IMG/VR virus record: IMGVR_UViG_3300042868_002352
Coordinates: 1 to 38,022 of that record
From: a virus
DNA length: 38,022 nucleotides
Strand: one strand, 5' to 3'
Part shown: in pieces, positions 31,357 to 38,022 of the stretch
How positions within the stretch are numbered: position 1 is the stretch's first letter
How the letters are laid out: the number at the start of each line of letters is the position of its first letter
Translations under genes and position numbers: made by a program
The notes under the pieces: model-generated
Told to the model about the DNA's origin: nothing
The model's input: the letters and a program-made list of their open reading frames with translations, nothing else
Databases searched by the model: none

Positions 31357-31432
31357 TGGTACTCCCAACGAGATTCGAACTCGTGTTACCTGCGTGAAAG
31401 GCGGGTGTCCTAGGCCTCTAGACGATGGGAGC
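31357..31432 (-). tRNA. tRNA-Glu (anticodon UUC)
   Basis: A 76-nt cloverleaf with encoded CCA. The acceptor GCTCCCA pairs with its 3' strand, the anticodon loop is CTTTCAC, and the T loop is TTCGAAT. One C-A mismatch is present in the anticodon stem (third pair). Confidence 0.92.
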
Positions 31433-31441
31433 AGTAATCTA

Positions 31442-31615
31442 TTATTTTTCTTTTTTCTTAGGTCGTCCCCAGGCAGCCTGAGGACTTCCTTCTTCTACAC
31501 CGCTGACTCCTCGGGCAATTTGTTGTACGACGCCACCATTTGCTAAAAACTTTTTCATAGCAAGATCTATTGCCTGTGATTCTTCTAACTCTTGTTGTTT
31601 GGTGTCTTTTGACAT
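31442..31615 (-). CDS. Small hypothetical protein within the tRNA array, 57 aa
   Basis: ATG 31615 to TAA 31442. The product has a helical N-terminal half (QQELEESQAIDLAMKKFLANGG) and a basic tail (WGRPKKKEK). The start lies 30 nt from tRNA-Arg and the stop 10 nt from tRNA-Glu, so it fills the gap exactly. An upstream AGGA supports translation. Function unknown; the tail could bind nucleic acid. Confidence 0.65.
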   Translation of the reverse strand: MSKDTKQQELEESQAIDLAMKKFLANGGVVQQIARGVSGVEEGSPQAAWGRPKKKEK

Positions 31616-31644
31616 TTATTATTCCTATTGTTATTAATTCTTAC

Positions 31645-31719
31645 TGGTCCGGCGTAAAGGAATCGAACCTCTATCTAGGGAGTAGAAATCCCCTGTTTTA
31701 TCCATTAAACTAACACCGG
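31645..31719 (-). tRNA. tRNA-Arg (anticodon UCU)
   Basis: A 75-nt cloverleaf with encoded CCA. The acceptor CCGGTGT pairs with ACGCCGG (one G-U), the anticodon loop is TTTCTAC and the T loop is TTCGATT. It reads AGA, a codon common in AT-rich phage genes. Confidence 0.9.
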
Positions 31720-31726
31720 ACTGTTC

Positions 31727-31801
31727 TGGCTACGATGCACGGACTCGAACCGCGACCAAGGGTTTTGGAAACCCGTGTGCTACCATTAACACTACACCGT
31801 A
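31727..31801 (-). tRNA. tRNA-Trp (anticodon CCA)
   Basis: A 75-nt cloverleaf with encoded CCA and discriminator G. The acceptor TACGGTG pairs with CATCGTA, the anticodon loop is TTCCAAA. The outer pair of the anticodon stem is a C-U mismatch. A Gly(UCC) reading would need a 5-nt loop and was rejected. Confidence 0.82.
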
Positions 31802-31803
31802 CC

Positions 31804-31878
31804 TGGTGCGCCTTGATAGAATTGAACTATCACTCCTCCGATTATGAGTCGGACGCTTTACCATTAAGCTAAAGGCGC
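31804..31878 (-). tRNA. tRNA with CAU anticodon (Met, or Ile2 if lysidine-modified)
   Basis: A 75-nt cloverleaf with encoded CCA. The acceptor GCGCCTT pairs perfectly with AAGGCGC, the loop is CTCATAA. It has a fully paired first acceptor base, so it is not an initiator. Elongator Met and Ile2 (AUA) cannot be separated by eye. Confidence 0.88.
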
Positions 31879-31888
31879 AACTTAAAAA

Positions 31889-31976
31889 TGGCGGAAACGG
31901 AGAGATTCGAACTCTCGAAACCTTTCGGTTTGCTTCGTTAGCAGTGAAGTGCCTTCGACCACTCGGCCACGTTTCC
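31889..31976 (-). tRNA. tRNA-Ser (anticodon GCU)
   Basis: An 88-nt class II tRNA with encoded CCA and discriminator G. The acceptor GGAAACG pairs with its 3' strand, the anticodon loop is CTGCTAA, and the variable arm is long. It reads AGC/AGU. Confidence 0.92.
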
Positions 31977-31982
31977 TTGTTC

Positions 31983-32139
31983 ATTAGTATAGAGTTCTCG
32001 TGCTACAGTTGCAACCGTAGCATATGACCCATCGGAAGCTAGCTATCTAGAATTAGTCCGCATATATCATAATATTGATTGGCTGAGAACCCTATACTAA
32101 TAATCCCGCTTACTCTATACGGGGACATTCCGGAATGTC
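31983..32139 (-). ncRNA. Candidate structured RNA in the tRNA array
   Basis: Between tRNA-Ser and the HNH gene lies about 170 nt without an open frame. A 17-bp helix with one mismatch joins 31983-31999 and 32085-32101. It encloses a perfect hairpin (32001-32006/32017-32022). A CCCG/CGGG hairpin (32105-32108/32120-32123) carries in its loop 32112-32119, which is complementary to 31988-31995 and so competes with the long helix or forms a pseudoknot. A 16-bp perfect palindrome follows (32124-32139). It is on the path of the tRNA transcript, so minus strand is likely. No known family recognised; phage tRNA arrays are known to carry such RNAs. Confidence 0.5.
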
Positions 32140-32147
32140 AGCGACTC

Positions 32148-32783
32148 TTAAAAGTTAAGTCTACTTAATATCTCATTTGCGGCTTTTATACGTTTTGGGC
32201 TGTTTGCTAATCCCATAGCACGTAACGCAGGCGTTGCATACTTATGTATCCTTAACATTTCTTCTAACAACTCTAAATTTAATTCTCTTCTATTGATCTT
32301 AATATTCTTAGCTCTATATGTGTGCGTTTGACTGTGGCAATTAGGGCAAAGTATTCTTAAATTTTTTCTATTATTATTAAATGGATCACCATCTATGTGA
32401 TCTATTTCTAAAGTTATAGGTTTGTCTTGCCAATCACTTATACCACACATTTCACATTTGTAATTACTTTCGTGCAATATCCTTTTCTTTAGAGCCTCTC
32501 GGCTCATTTCTTCATATGGTCTATCCCAGGATTTCTTTATCTTAGTTTCCTTAGCTCGACGTTGCATATCATCATAATCATATTTGCTTTTAGCTACTTC
32601 AAACTTGTCTCGTTTTTCTTGTGGTGTTAGGCTGTCGTTATACTTCTGCAAAGTTGCGCTGGTTTTTTCTCGTGATTCTTTACTAAACGTTCTACTGTTT
32701 CCACAACTCCTAGAGCAAAATTTCTTTTCACCCCATTTGCTATAGGCATCAAATTCTTTACCGCATTTTGTACATATTTTCAT
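32148..32783 (-). CDS. HNH endonuclease, free-standing, in tRNA array
   Basis: A 211-aa protein. The N-terminus is a Zn ribbon (C4, C7, C23, C27) of the type seen in homing endonucleases. Next comes a basic helical linker. The HNH core has CEMC (110-113), LEIDHIDGDPFNNNRKNL (125-142) and CPNCH (146-150), with D128/H129, the Asn cluster and H150 as catalytic candidates. The C-terminal part (PALRAMGLAN...) looks like a helix-turn-helix of the NUMOD type. It lies between tRNA-Thr and the structured RNA, so it is a probable mobile gene that invaded the tRNA array. Confidence 0.85.
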   Translation of the reverse strand: MKICTKCGKEFDAYSKWGEKKFCSRSCGNSRTFSKESREKTSATLQKYNDSLTPQEKRDKFEVAKSKYDYDDMQRRAKETKIKKSWDRPYEEMSREALKKRILHESNYKCEMCGISDWQDKPITLEIDHIDGDPFNNNRKNLRILCPNCHSQTHTYRAKNIKINRRELNLELLEEMLRIHKYATPALRAMGLANSPKRIKAANEILSRLNF

Positions 32784-32789
32784 AATATT

Positions 32790-32874
32790 TGGTGCCGGCT
32801 GAGTGAATCGAACACTCTCTATCTTACGAAGCCTGATTACAAGTCAGGTGCAATCCCACTCTGCGCAAGCCGGC
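32790..32874 (-). tRNA. tRNA, anticodon UGU (Thr) with class II-like variable region
   Basis: An 85-nt tRNA with encoded CCA. The acceptor GCCGGCT pairs perfectly with AGCCGGC, the anticodon stem CCTGA/TCAGG is perfect, the loop is CTTGTAA (UGU) and the T stem GAGTG/CACTC is perfect. Fourteen nt lie between anticodon and T stems (with a CTT/AAG mini-stem), where Thr tRNAs normally have 4-5. The D loop GAGTGGGAT also looks class II. Reading the anticodon as GUA (Tyr) would break the stem. Confidence 0.8.
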
Positions 32875-32893
32875 AATTTTTTACTTATGATTA

Positions 32894-32922
32894 ATTATAA
32901 CAGACTTTTGGAAAGATGTCAA
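32894..32922 (-). promoter_or_regulatory. Consensus sigma-70 promoter of the tRNA array
   Basis: Exact TTGACA (32922-32917) and TATAAT (32899-32894) on the minus strand, spacer 17 bp, directly upstream of the UGU tRNA. It predicts one early transcript through the HNH gene, the structured RNA and the other tRNAs. Confidence 0.9.
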
Positions 32923-34314
32923 CTATTTACTGACGCGGAAACTTACCGTTCCTTTAACTGGGTTACTGGCACTACCTTTACTTTCTACGCTTACTACGCC
33001 ATCAACTTTAGCTGGCCATAATACGTAGGTTTCAAGTGTGCCTTGCTTAGTACCTTGTGTATATATTTGGACAAAGTTTTCACTCAGGACTTCTAATACG
33101 CAGGCTTGGAAATTTTTAATAGCACCGGTATTGACAATCCGCATAACTTCTTTAATCGTAACGTAATGTAATACACCGCCTGGTGTTGTTTCGTCTGCCA
33201 GTTTGCGTTTGAATACAAAGCCATTAACAAATTTCTGCATCTTGGCTGGTAATGGTTTGCGTTCCCTGCGGCTGGCATTCACTGCATTTACTGTAGCCGT
33301 AATATCCCATGGTAACATTTTTATAAATTTTTCGTCGATAGCATTTGGATATTTTTGTGCTATATAATTCATTAAATAGAATGGTTGTTCGATAGCACCT
33401 GTGTTTTGACATAGCAAGATAAATTCTACAGCATCTTTGTATTGACGACGTTTTTTTAGCTCTTCTGGGATTTTAAGTCCGCTGATTGCTGGAGCTGCGC
33501 CGCCTGCTGATCCTTTGCTACTCATGTATATAGTATGACCCGTTTCACTGTCTTGGATAGCAAAGCTGTCTGCCAATGGAGTGTTACTTTTACTTGGAAA
33601 GTATAAGGTGCTTGTACCTAGATCATTACCGATGAATTTTAGGAATGCTTCGCGTTTAGGAAAATCTGCTGTTCCTTTGTACATAGCAAGGATACCTAAA
33701 TACTCCCCAGCATAGTCTACTAGAGCACGCATCTGCGGGCTAGTGAGGCCTTCTGGAACTTTAGGATCTTTACCTGAATTAATTTGTTTAGCACAACTGA
33801 TGATCGCTTGACCATATGTGCCTAATGCGTTTAACTGTTCACTGGTAGATATTTTGTTATACAAATCTTTTACCTTAAATGCGCCAGCACGTTGTAGGTC
33901 TTTAGCTGTGGCTAGGTTAATGTCTTTAATATCTGTAGTTTGGAATACCTGTGGTGGTTTAACTGGTAAGCCTTCTTTACCTGCGGTTTGGCTTACATCA
34001 ACGTTTTGTCCTTGTGCTTGGGTAGGGCTACTTTGTCCCCCAAATTCGCCGGTTTTTACTAGTTTACTAGTGCTAATTAGTTCTTTACCGTCTGTACTAC
34101 GCACCAACAGTTGACCTTTAGTATCAGGATCTAATAAGAACTTTTTTAATTCTGGAAGTTGTTTACGGTCAACAACAAAATCTCTACCATCTGTTGTTAC
34201 AAAGGGACTTCCTGCCTGTACTTTATGTATAAAGGCAGCGATTCTACTTTGATATTTTTTAATCTCGCCTGTAGCAAGGTTGCCGGCTTCTATTAGGAAT
34301 TCATTTGCACGCAT
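32923..34314 (-). CDS. Phage protein with probable capsid-targeting N-terminus
   Basis: A 463-aa protein starting MRANEFLIEAGN. This resembles the capsid-targeting peptide of T4 internal proteins (MKTYQEFIAEA), which the prohead protease cuts after (L/I)xE; here LIE before AG fits. After a low-complexity linker (about 95-125, SSPTQAQGQNVDVSQ) comes a globular domain with KRRQYKDAVEFILLCQ and a C-terminal beta region (FQACVLEVLSENFVQIY...VLWPAKVDGVV...GTVSFRV). That last part, with spaced Glu/Gln/Lys residues, might be nuclease-like, but I cannot show it. Its stop abuts the tRNA promoter. Confidence 0.6.
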   Translation of the reverse strand: MRANEFLIEAGNLATGEIKKYQSRIAAFIHKVQAGSPFVTTDGRDFVVDRKQLPELKKFLLDPDTKGQLLVRSTDGKELISTSKLVKTGEFGGQSSPTQAQGQNVDVSQTAGKEGLPVKPPQVFQTTDIKDINLATAKDLQRAGAFKVKDLYNKISTSEQLNALGTYGQAIISCAKQINSGKDPKVPEGLTSPQMRALVDYAGEYLGILAMYKGTADFPKREAFLKFIGNDLGTSTLYFPSKSNTPLADSFAIQDSETGHTIYMSSKGSAGGAAPAISGLKIPEELKKRRQYKDAVEFILLCQNTGAIEQPFYLMNYIAQKYPNAIDEKFIKMLPWDITATVNAVNASRRERKPLPAKMQKFVNGFVFKRKLADETTPGGVLHYVTIKEVMRIVNTGAIKNFQACVLEVLSENFVQIYTQGTKQGTLETYVLWPAKVDGVVSVESKGSASNPVKGTVSFRVSK

Positions 34315-34324
34315 GATGTAGTAT

Positions 34325-34759
34325 TTATCTTTGTGTAGATTTCCAGCGTTTCAATAATTCACTGCTGGAATTTAGCTTAAAATCGCCACCTACACCAAAT
34401 ACAAATTCTACATTGGGTTCTGACATTTCTGGAATATTTGTCGCTGTACGATCGCCGCCATTAGCAAAGACTATTTTACTGTTAGGATACATCATTTTAA
34501 CATTACGTATGGCTTCTACCGCTGAATCATTATTGTCGTCAAATAATATACAATGATCTACCATACGAAGACTTTCAATGATTGTTACACGATCTTTGAT
34601 GGGCATGAATGCCTGCCCTTTTTTGCGAATTAACCATGCATCACTGTTAACTCCAACTACCAGCATAGTTCCTAACTGCCTGGCGGCACGGAAGTATTCT
34701 ATGTGTCCTGAGTGTAGTGGATCAAATCCACCTGTTACCAGAACCACTCTATTTAACAT
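34325..34759 (-). CDS. Cytidylyltransferase-like nucleotidyltransferase (RfaE/GCT type)
   Basis: A 144-aa protein with TGGFDPLHSGHIEYF (9-23), including the HxGH catalytic motif (16-19). A KDRVTIIESLRMVD helix and FANGGDRT segment follow, matching the ISSSKR-region position by order. The family couples a sugar- or polyol-phosphate to CTP or ATP (heptose-1-P, glycerol-3-P). It overlaps the methyltransferase gene by 11 bp. It may supply one more activated precursor for the glycan cassettes, though it lies apart from them. Confidence 0.8.
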   Translation of the reverse strand: MLNRVVLVTGGFDPLHSGHIEYFRAARQLGTMLVVGVNSDAWLIRKKGQAFMPIKDRVTIIESLRMVDHCILFDDNNDSAVEAIRNVKMMYPNSKIVFANGGDRTATNIPEMSEPNVEFVFGVGGDFKLNSSSELLKRWKSTQR

Positions 34760-35654
34760 ACCTACCTTTAGGAACTCGCATAACTCCGGTTGGAGTTAAT
34801 AGATCAGTACCTTTGATTTTTGCTGTTGCTTGTTCAACAGTGGTCGTTGTACTCGCTTCAGATTTATTAAAAACACCATCTATAATAGGGTCGCCAGCTT
34901 CCATTGGAATTTCTGTTTGTTGTCTAATCCAATCAACAAAATAGTTTTCTTTATCTAACCAAGGGTATACAATTTCTTCTTGGCGTACATGTCCATTCTT
35001 TAATATAGAATTAACCACACTGTGATTTAATAATCCTGTGTCTATTAGATGTTCCCATTTGGTTTTAGCAGGGTCCATTGGAGCAATATTAGACTTATAA
35101 ACAGCAATGTCAATCCATGGATCGTTATATTTCTTCAATAGGTATGCATCATTACAGTCAAATCCATTGACTGCTAGCATGTAAATTAAGTTAACGGGTG
35201 TGTAGTCAAAGAAACTTCCGCTATAACTTCTACTGTAGTATTTGTTATATTGAACCCCACTGTTTTGTTGTACGCTCAATACCAGCATGCCATTCACTGA
35301 CATCTGATCGTTCCAAAACTTTAATGTTTCCAATGGATTTATACTGTAATGTAAACAGTCATGAGCAAACATTAAATCTATATTTGTAGGAAGGATATTA
35401 GGTTTGGTAAAGTCACGTTCAAGTTTAGTGATATTAATAAGGTCCGGAACTTGTGCTAGTTTTGACCCGTCAATGTCTACAGCAAAACATTTGTAGTTAT
35501 ATGGTTCCGGATTATCATCTCTACTTGCTAGAGTGGCCCACCACGTCATATCTTGGCCAGTACCGCAGCCCATGTCTGCGATTGTGCGTAGACTTTCTAA
35601 GAAACTATCATATTCTCTTAATTGTCCTAATACTGATTCTGAGTGACTAGCCAA
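34749..35654 (-). CDS. Class I SAM-dependent methyltransferase
   Basis: A 301-aa protein with motif I IADMGCGTGQD (25-35), an acidic CFAVDIDGSKL as motif II and MFAHDCLHYSINP (about 94-106) as motif IV region, as in Methyltransf_11/25 proteins. Residues from about 205 onward form an additional helical segment with low-complexity ASTTTTVEQ. The substrate is not indicated. It lies between uvsY and the nucleotidyltransferase, with short overlaps on both sides. A small molecule or sugar substrate is as likely as protein. Confidence 0.75.
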   Translation of the reverse strand: MASHSESVLGQLREYDSFLESLRTIADMGCGTGQDMTWWATLASRDDNPEPYNYKCFAVDIDGSKLAQVPDLINITKLERDFTKPNILPTNIDLMFAHDCLHYSINPLETLKFWNDQMSVNGMLVLSVQQNSGVQYNKYYSRSYSGSFFDYTPVNLIYMLAVNGFDCNDAYLLKKYNDPWIDIAVYKSNIAPMDPAKTKWEHLIDTGLLNHSVVNSILKNGHVRQEEIVYPWLDKENYFVDWIRQQTEIPMEAGDPIIDGVFNKSEASTTTTVEQATAKIKGTDLLTPTGVMRVPKGRYVK

Positions 35655-36102
35655 TTGATGCGTCCTCCATGCCTGCTGTACGTAAGCGTGTTACATGTCC
35701 TAACATGAAGTTCTTAGATTCTAAGCCTTTCATGATACCCAACCAACGATTACGCAGTAAGGCTACTTCGTTGATAATTGTTTCAAAGTCAATGACTTCA
35801 TCTTCACCGTCTACGTATTTTTCTACATCACGACTTGTTAGGGCACGTTGATAGTTTTCTAAGTATTTCTTAAAGTGTTTAGTGCGTATCTTGCGTAGTT
35901 GAATATTTAGATAGTTGAGAACCGCTTCAATCTCTTGTAGTTGATTAAAGCGTCGTTCTGTAATACCGGGCAGGCCAGCAAGATTCTTTTCTATGTTACC
36001 ATAGACCCCAACTTCTGTTTTAGCACTATCCAGTTCTTTTTCATAGTGATCTATGAAATCAGGAATACTGCCCAAACTTGCAACTACACGACTATACCAC
36101 AT
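35647..36102 (-). CDS. uvsY: UvsY-like recombination mediator
   Basis: A 151-aa, highly charged, mostly helical protein. LNIQLRKIRTKHFKKYLENYQRALTSRDVEKYV (65-97) and the C-terminal NRWLGIMKGLESKNFMLGHVTRLRTAG correspond to the UvsY pattern in T4-like phages (T4 UvsY is 137 aa). UvsY loads UvsX on gp32-covered single-stranded DNA. The gene is one small gene away from uvsX, the usual neighbourhood. Call rests on length, pattern and synteny. Confidence 0.8.
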   Translation of the reverse strand: MWYSRVVASLGSIPDFIDHYEKELDSAKTEVGVYGNIEKNLAGLPGITERRFNQLQEIEAVLNYLNIQLRKIRTKHFKKYLENYQRALTSRDVEKYVDGEDEVIDFETIINEVALLRNRWLGIMKGLESKNFMLGHVTRLRTAGMEDASIG

Positions 36103-36347
36103 TAATAGTCGTCACCGTCATCTTCTTCATCAGCGATCGCTTGATCTTCTTCATCGCCAAGATACTCCTTAACAGCACGACCTAGATAAGCATCAGTACC
36201 ACCAAAGGTTTTAAGCTCACTTTCAGTGATGTTGTGATCTGCAGCAACACTGATCACGTGATCTGCGGCCGCTTGACGATCCTTAGGATTGATATACTCT
36301 TTACAAGTAAGCCAAACTTCACTGGCGATATCTAATTCAATGCTCAT
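36102..36347 (-). CDS. Small acidic protein between uvsX and uvsY
   Basis: An 81-aa protein. The first 60 residues are helical (IASEVWLTCKEYINPKDRQAAADHVI, ESELKTFGGTDAYLGRAVKEYLG); the last 20 are almost all acidic (DEEDQAIADEEDDGDDY). It overlaps uvsX by 4 bp and uvsY by 1 bp. I recall the same gene in this place in other marine T4-like phages. The acidic tail may mimic DNA or contact gp32/UvsY; not shown. Confidence 0.7.
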   Translation of the reverse strand: MSIELDIASEVWLTCKEYINPKDRQAAADHVISVAADHNITESELKTFGGTDAYLGRAVKEYLGDEEDQAIADEEDDGDDY

Positions 36348-37423
36348 TCTGCTGTCTCCTCTTCTGTTTCTTCGACTACTTTTGATTCAGTACTTAGCAG
36401 ATTTACATTAGAACTAAGTTCTTTCATAACCTTATCTAAGCAACCATCTTCATTGCGTTCCCAGGCTTTGCGGAATTGTTTAATAGTTGTTTTATCAGCA
36501 AATGTATAAACTAAACTATTGCCTTCTTTCTTAAGCAAGTTTTTAGCTTCTAACATGTCTGTTAATCCTGAGTAAGGACTCATACCTGTTTCATATGGAA
36601 TCTCTACTTGGACTGATTCAAACGGTTTAGCGTAACGTGTTTTCATAATCTTACATGCCGCACGTATACCATTAACTGTTGTAGTCTTGTTGCCGTCTGC
36701 ATCTGTTTTAAGTTTAAGTTTGCGCATAGCTACAACGATACTTGACGCATAGATAAAGCCTTGACCACCACTAATCTTATCATCTGGATCAAACATATCC
36801 TGGCTCGCATAAGTATGATTCGTACAAACCAATCCTAAGTTCAGTGTACCAAACATGTTTACGCAGTTACGTACAAGTGCTGTAAGTGCTTTAGGTTTAC
36901 GACCCATATCGCCCTTCATTTCACCTGCTTCAAACTGGTTAACGTCTGTTGGAGTTAACATCATACCTAATGAATCTAATACGAATAGGACCTTTGGACG
37001 GTCTTCTTCTGGTAAGGTGCGATACTCTTTAACAAAGTCACTGATAACTTTGGCTACATCATCGATCATAGCCATGTTAAGTTTCAGTAATTTGTCTTCT
37101 GTGGTGTCTACACCAAGTGCGTGTAACCAAGCTTCATCAAGTGCGTTTTCTGTATCGATCAAGATAACATAAATGCCTTGTTCTTGTGCGTGTCTAACAA
37201 TATTACCTGAACAGATAAATGATTTACCTGCGCCTGATTCTCCTGCAAATACAGTTACTTTACCCATTGGAATACCTCTTTCAAAGTTACCGGATAGTAA
37301 GTAGTTTAATGTGTAGTTGCCAGTGCTGATCCAATCTGTTGGATCGTTAAAGCCAATACCCAAGCCGTCAATGCTTTTGGTAATCGACTTTCTAAATTTT
37401 GATATATCGAATGGTTTTGCCAT
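36344..37423 (-). CDS. uvsX: UvsX RecA-like recombinase
   Basis: A 359-aa protein. Walker A GESGAGKS (61-68), catalytic Glu in IDTENALD, Walker B VLFVLDSLG (145-153), loop L1/L2 segments (MKGDMGRKPKALT; NHTYASQDMFDPDDKISGG) and an acidic C-terminus (VVEETEEETAE). UvsX forms filaments on single-stranded DNA and drives strand exchange and recombination-dependent replication. Upstream are a hairpin and the gp32 gene. Confidence is high from motifs and neighbours. Confidence 0.95.
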   Translation of the reverse strand: MAKPFDISKFRKSITKSIDGLGIGFNDPTDWISTGNYTLNYLLSGNFERGIPMGKVTVFAGESGAGKSFICSGNIVRHAQEQGIYVILIDTENALDEAWLHALGVDTTEDKLLKLNMAMIDDVAKVISDFVKEYRTLPEEDRPKVLFVLDSLGMMLTPTDVNQFEAGEMKGDMGRKPKALTALVRNCVNMFGTLNLGLVCTNHTYASQDMFDPDDKISGGQGFIYASSIVVAMRKLKLKTDADGNKTTTVNGIRAACKIMKTRYAKPFESVQVEIPYETGMSPYSGLTDMLEAKNLLKKEGNSLVYTFADKTTIKQFRKAWERNEDGCLDKVMKELSSNVNLLSTESKVVEETEEETAE

Positions 37424-37446
37424 AATGTGTCCTCGTTGAAATAACT

Positions 37447-37468
37447 GGGTAGAACCTAGGCTCTACCC
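37447..37468 (-). terminator. Intercistronic hairpin between gp32 and uvsX
   Basis: GGGTAGA (37447-37453) pairs with TCTACCC (37462-37468) over an 8-nt loop. The following minus-strand sequence lacks a good T-run, so it is more likely a partial terminator or a 3'-end stabiliser that sets gp32 above uvsX. Confidence 0.5.
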
Positions 37469-37482
37469 GTTACCTTTACTTA

Positions 37483-38022
37483 TTAAGAAGTTTTTTGTCT
37501 ATTACGAATCATCGCTAAGATGTCTTCAGCACGTGCTGTTCCACCTGCTGGAGGTGTTGCAACTGGTGCTGTAGGAGCCGCCGGTGCAGCCTCTGTAACT
37601 ACTGGAGCAGCCACAGCCGGTGCAGTTTCAAATTCTTCATCTGCCACTGCTGGTGTTGCTGTTTGTGCTACAGGTGTAGCTGATTCAGCTGAGACGATTG
37701 TTACGCCTCTTGGTTTGTAATAGTTACCCCAACGTTCTGCATCATATGCTTGACCATCTACACTTGCTTCAAACATTTCTTTCATGACTTTAAGTTCAAC
37801 TTCGCTAGGTTTCTTAGGTAAGAAATCTTTCAAGTTGTATAAGCCATGAGTTTCAATAGCTGCAGCTTCTTCTGCTGTTAATGCAGATTCTTTGCGTGAC
37901 CATTTTGAAGTTGAGTAGTCAGCATAACCACCTTTTGATGTTTTAGTAACTGTAAAGTCTAAACCACCTTGGTAGTCTGTTGGTAAGTTTTCTAACTCTG
38001 GATCAAGTAATGCTGATTTGAT
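37483..38022 (-). CDS. 32: gp32 single-stranded DNA-binding protein, C-terminal part
   Basis: The frame is open from the window end to the stop at 37483 (179 codons visible); the N-terminus and Zn/OB core lie outside. The visible part includes GGLDFTVTKTSKGGYADYSTSKWSRKES, the end of the OB core, then an Ala/Pro/Val-rich flexible linker (about 105-160 of the visible part) and a short helix (AEDILAMIRNRQKTS). In T4, the gp32 C-terminal tail recruits replication and recombination proteins. The tail here is alanine/proline-rich and less acidic than in T4. The apparent start at 37833 is an internal TTG. Confidence 0.8.
   Translation of the reverse strand: MKSALLDPELENLPTDYQGGLDFTVTKTSKGGYADYSTSKWSRKESALTAEEAAAIETHGLYNLKDFLPKKPSEVELKVMKEMFEASVDGQAYDAERWGNYYKPRGVTIVSAESATPVAQTATPAVADEEFETAPAVAAPVVTEAAPAAPTAPVATPPAGGTARAEDILAMIRNRQKTS

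Noticed and set aside
31727-31801. tRNA-Gly (UCC) reading
   Set aside because: It needs a 5-nt anticodon loop or a broken stem; Trp(CCA) gives a normal 7-nt loop and discriminator G.
31730-31984. Open frame of 84 codons on the minus strand
   Set aside because: It runs through three tRNA genes (Trp, CAU and Ser) and ends in them; it has no independent support.
32790-32874. tRNA-Tyr (GUA) reading of the array's first tRNA
   Set aside because: It would shift the loop by one base and break the perfect 5-bp anticodon stem.
37520-37720. Plus-strand open frame opposite gp32
   Set aside because: It is the complement of the Ala/Pro-rich gp32 linker; such low-complexity sequence gives long shadow frames.

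Overview
The window is part of the genome of a T4-like myovirus. The hallmark genes are uvsX (RecA-like), uvsY, uvsW, the C-terminal part of gp32 and a probable clamp-loader small subunit (gp62-like). Exact matches to the T4 late promoter box TATAAATA, a tRNA array with encoded CCA ends and densely overlapping genes fit this. The DNA is AT-rich. Gene content (glycan genes, ahcY, desaturases) resembles marine or freshwater T4-like phages. The host is very probably Gram-negative: the phage carries its own signal-peptide outer-membrane beta-barrel, and several promoters match the sigma-70 consensus exactly (TTGACA-17-TATAAT). I cannot name the host. Nearly everything is on the minus strand; only two genes read on plus.

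Layout: 1-2080, tail-fibre or baseplate type structural genes. 2.1-5.5 kb, small conserved genes, including a plus-strand late gene, a 190-aa protein resembling a miniature DnaE polymerase core, and the gp62-like gene. 5.5-7.7 kb, a PIG-L deacetylase, a PRMT-like methyltransferase and an SGNH hydrolase. 7.7-11.7 kb, uvsW, a gene with a HARP-like segment, a small membrane protein and an AAA ATPase. 11.66-12.06 kb, a gene-free stretch rich in inverted repeats, a candidate structured RNA. 12-15 kb, an early-type region of small genes served by near-identical sigma-70 promoters, plus a SleB-like cell-wall hydrolase.

15.0-20.5 kb is the first glycan cassette: glycosyltransferase-like proteins, a C-methyltransferase, an epimerase and an RmlB-like dehydratase. 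20.6-23.5 kb holds a late-promoter outer-membrane protein, S-adenosylhomocysteine hydrolase and a QueF-like protein lacking the catalytic cysteine. 23.6-29.8 kb is the second glycan cassette: a GatZ-like aldolase, a KdsC-like phosphatase, a nucleotidyltransferase-kinase fusion, a cupin, glycosyltransferase-like proteins and a NeuD-like acyltransferase. 29.8-31.3 kb has two fatty-acid desaturases arranged tail to tail. 31.3-32.9 kb is a six-tRNA array with an HNH endonuclease and a second structured-RNA candidate. 32.9-38.0 kb has a putative capsid-packaged protein, a nucleotidyltransferase, a methyltransferase, then uvsY, a small acidic gene, uvsX and gp32.

Taken together, the phage appears to bring its own recombination core, a large capacity to make and attach modified sugars, tools to alter host envelope lipids and outer membrane, and AhcY, which would relieve product inhibition of its methyltransferases. 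All function calls come from reading motifs by eye; no database search was run.
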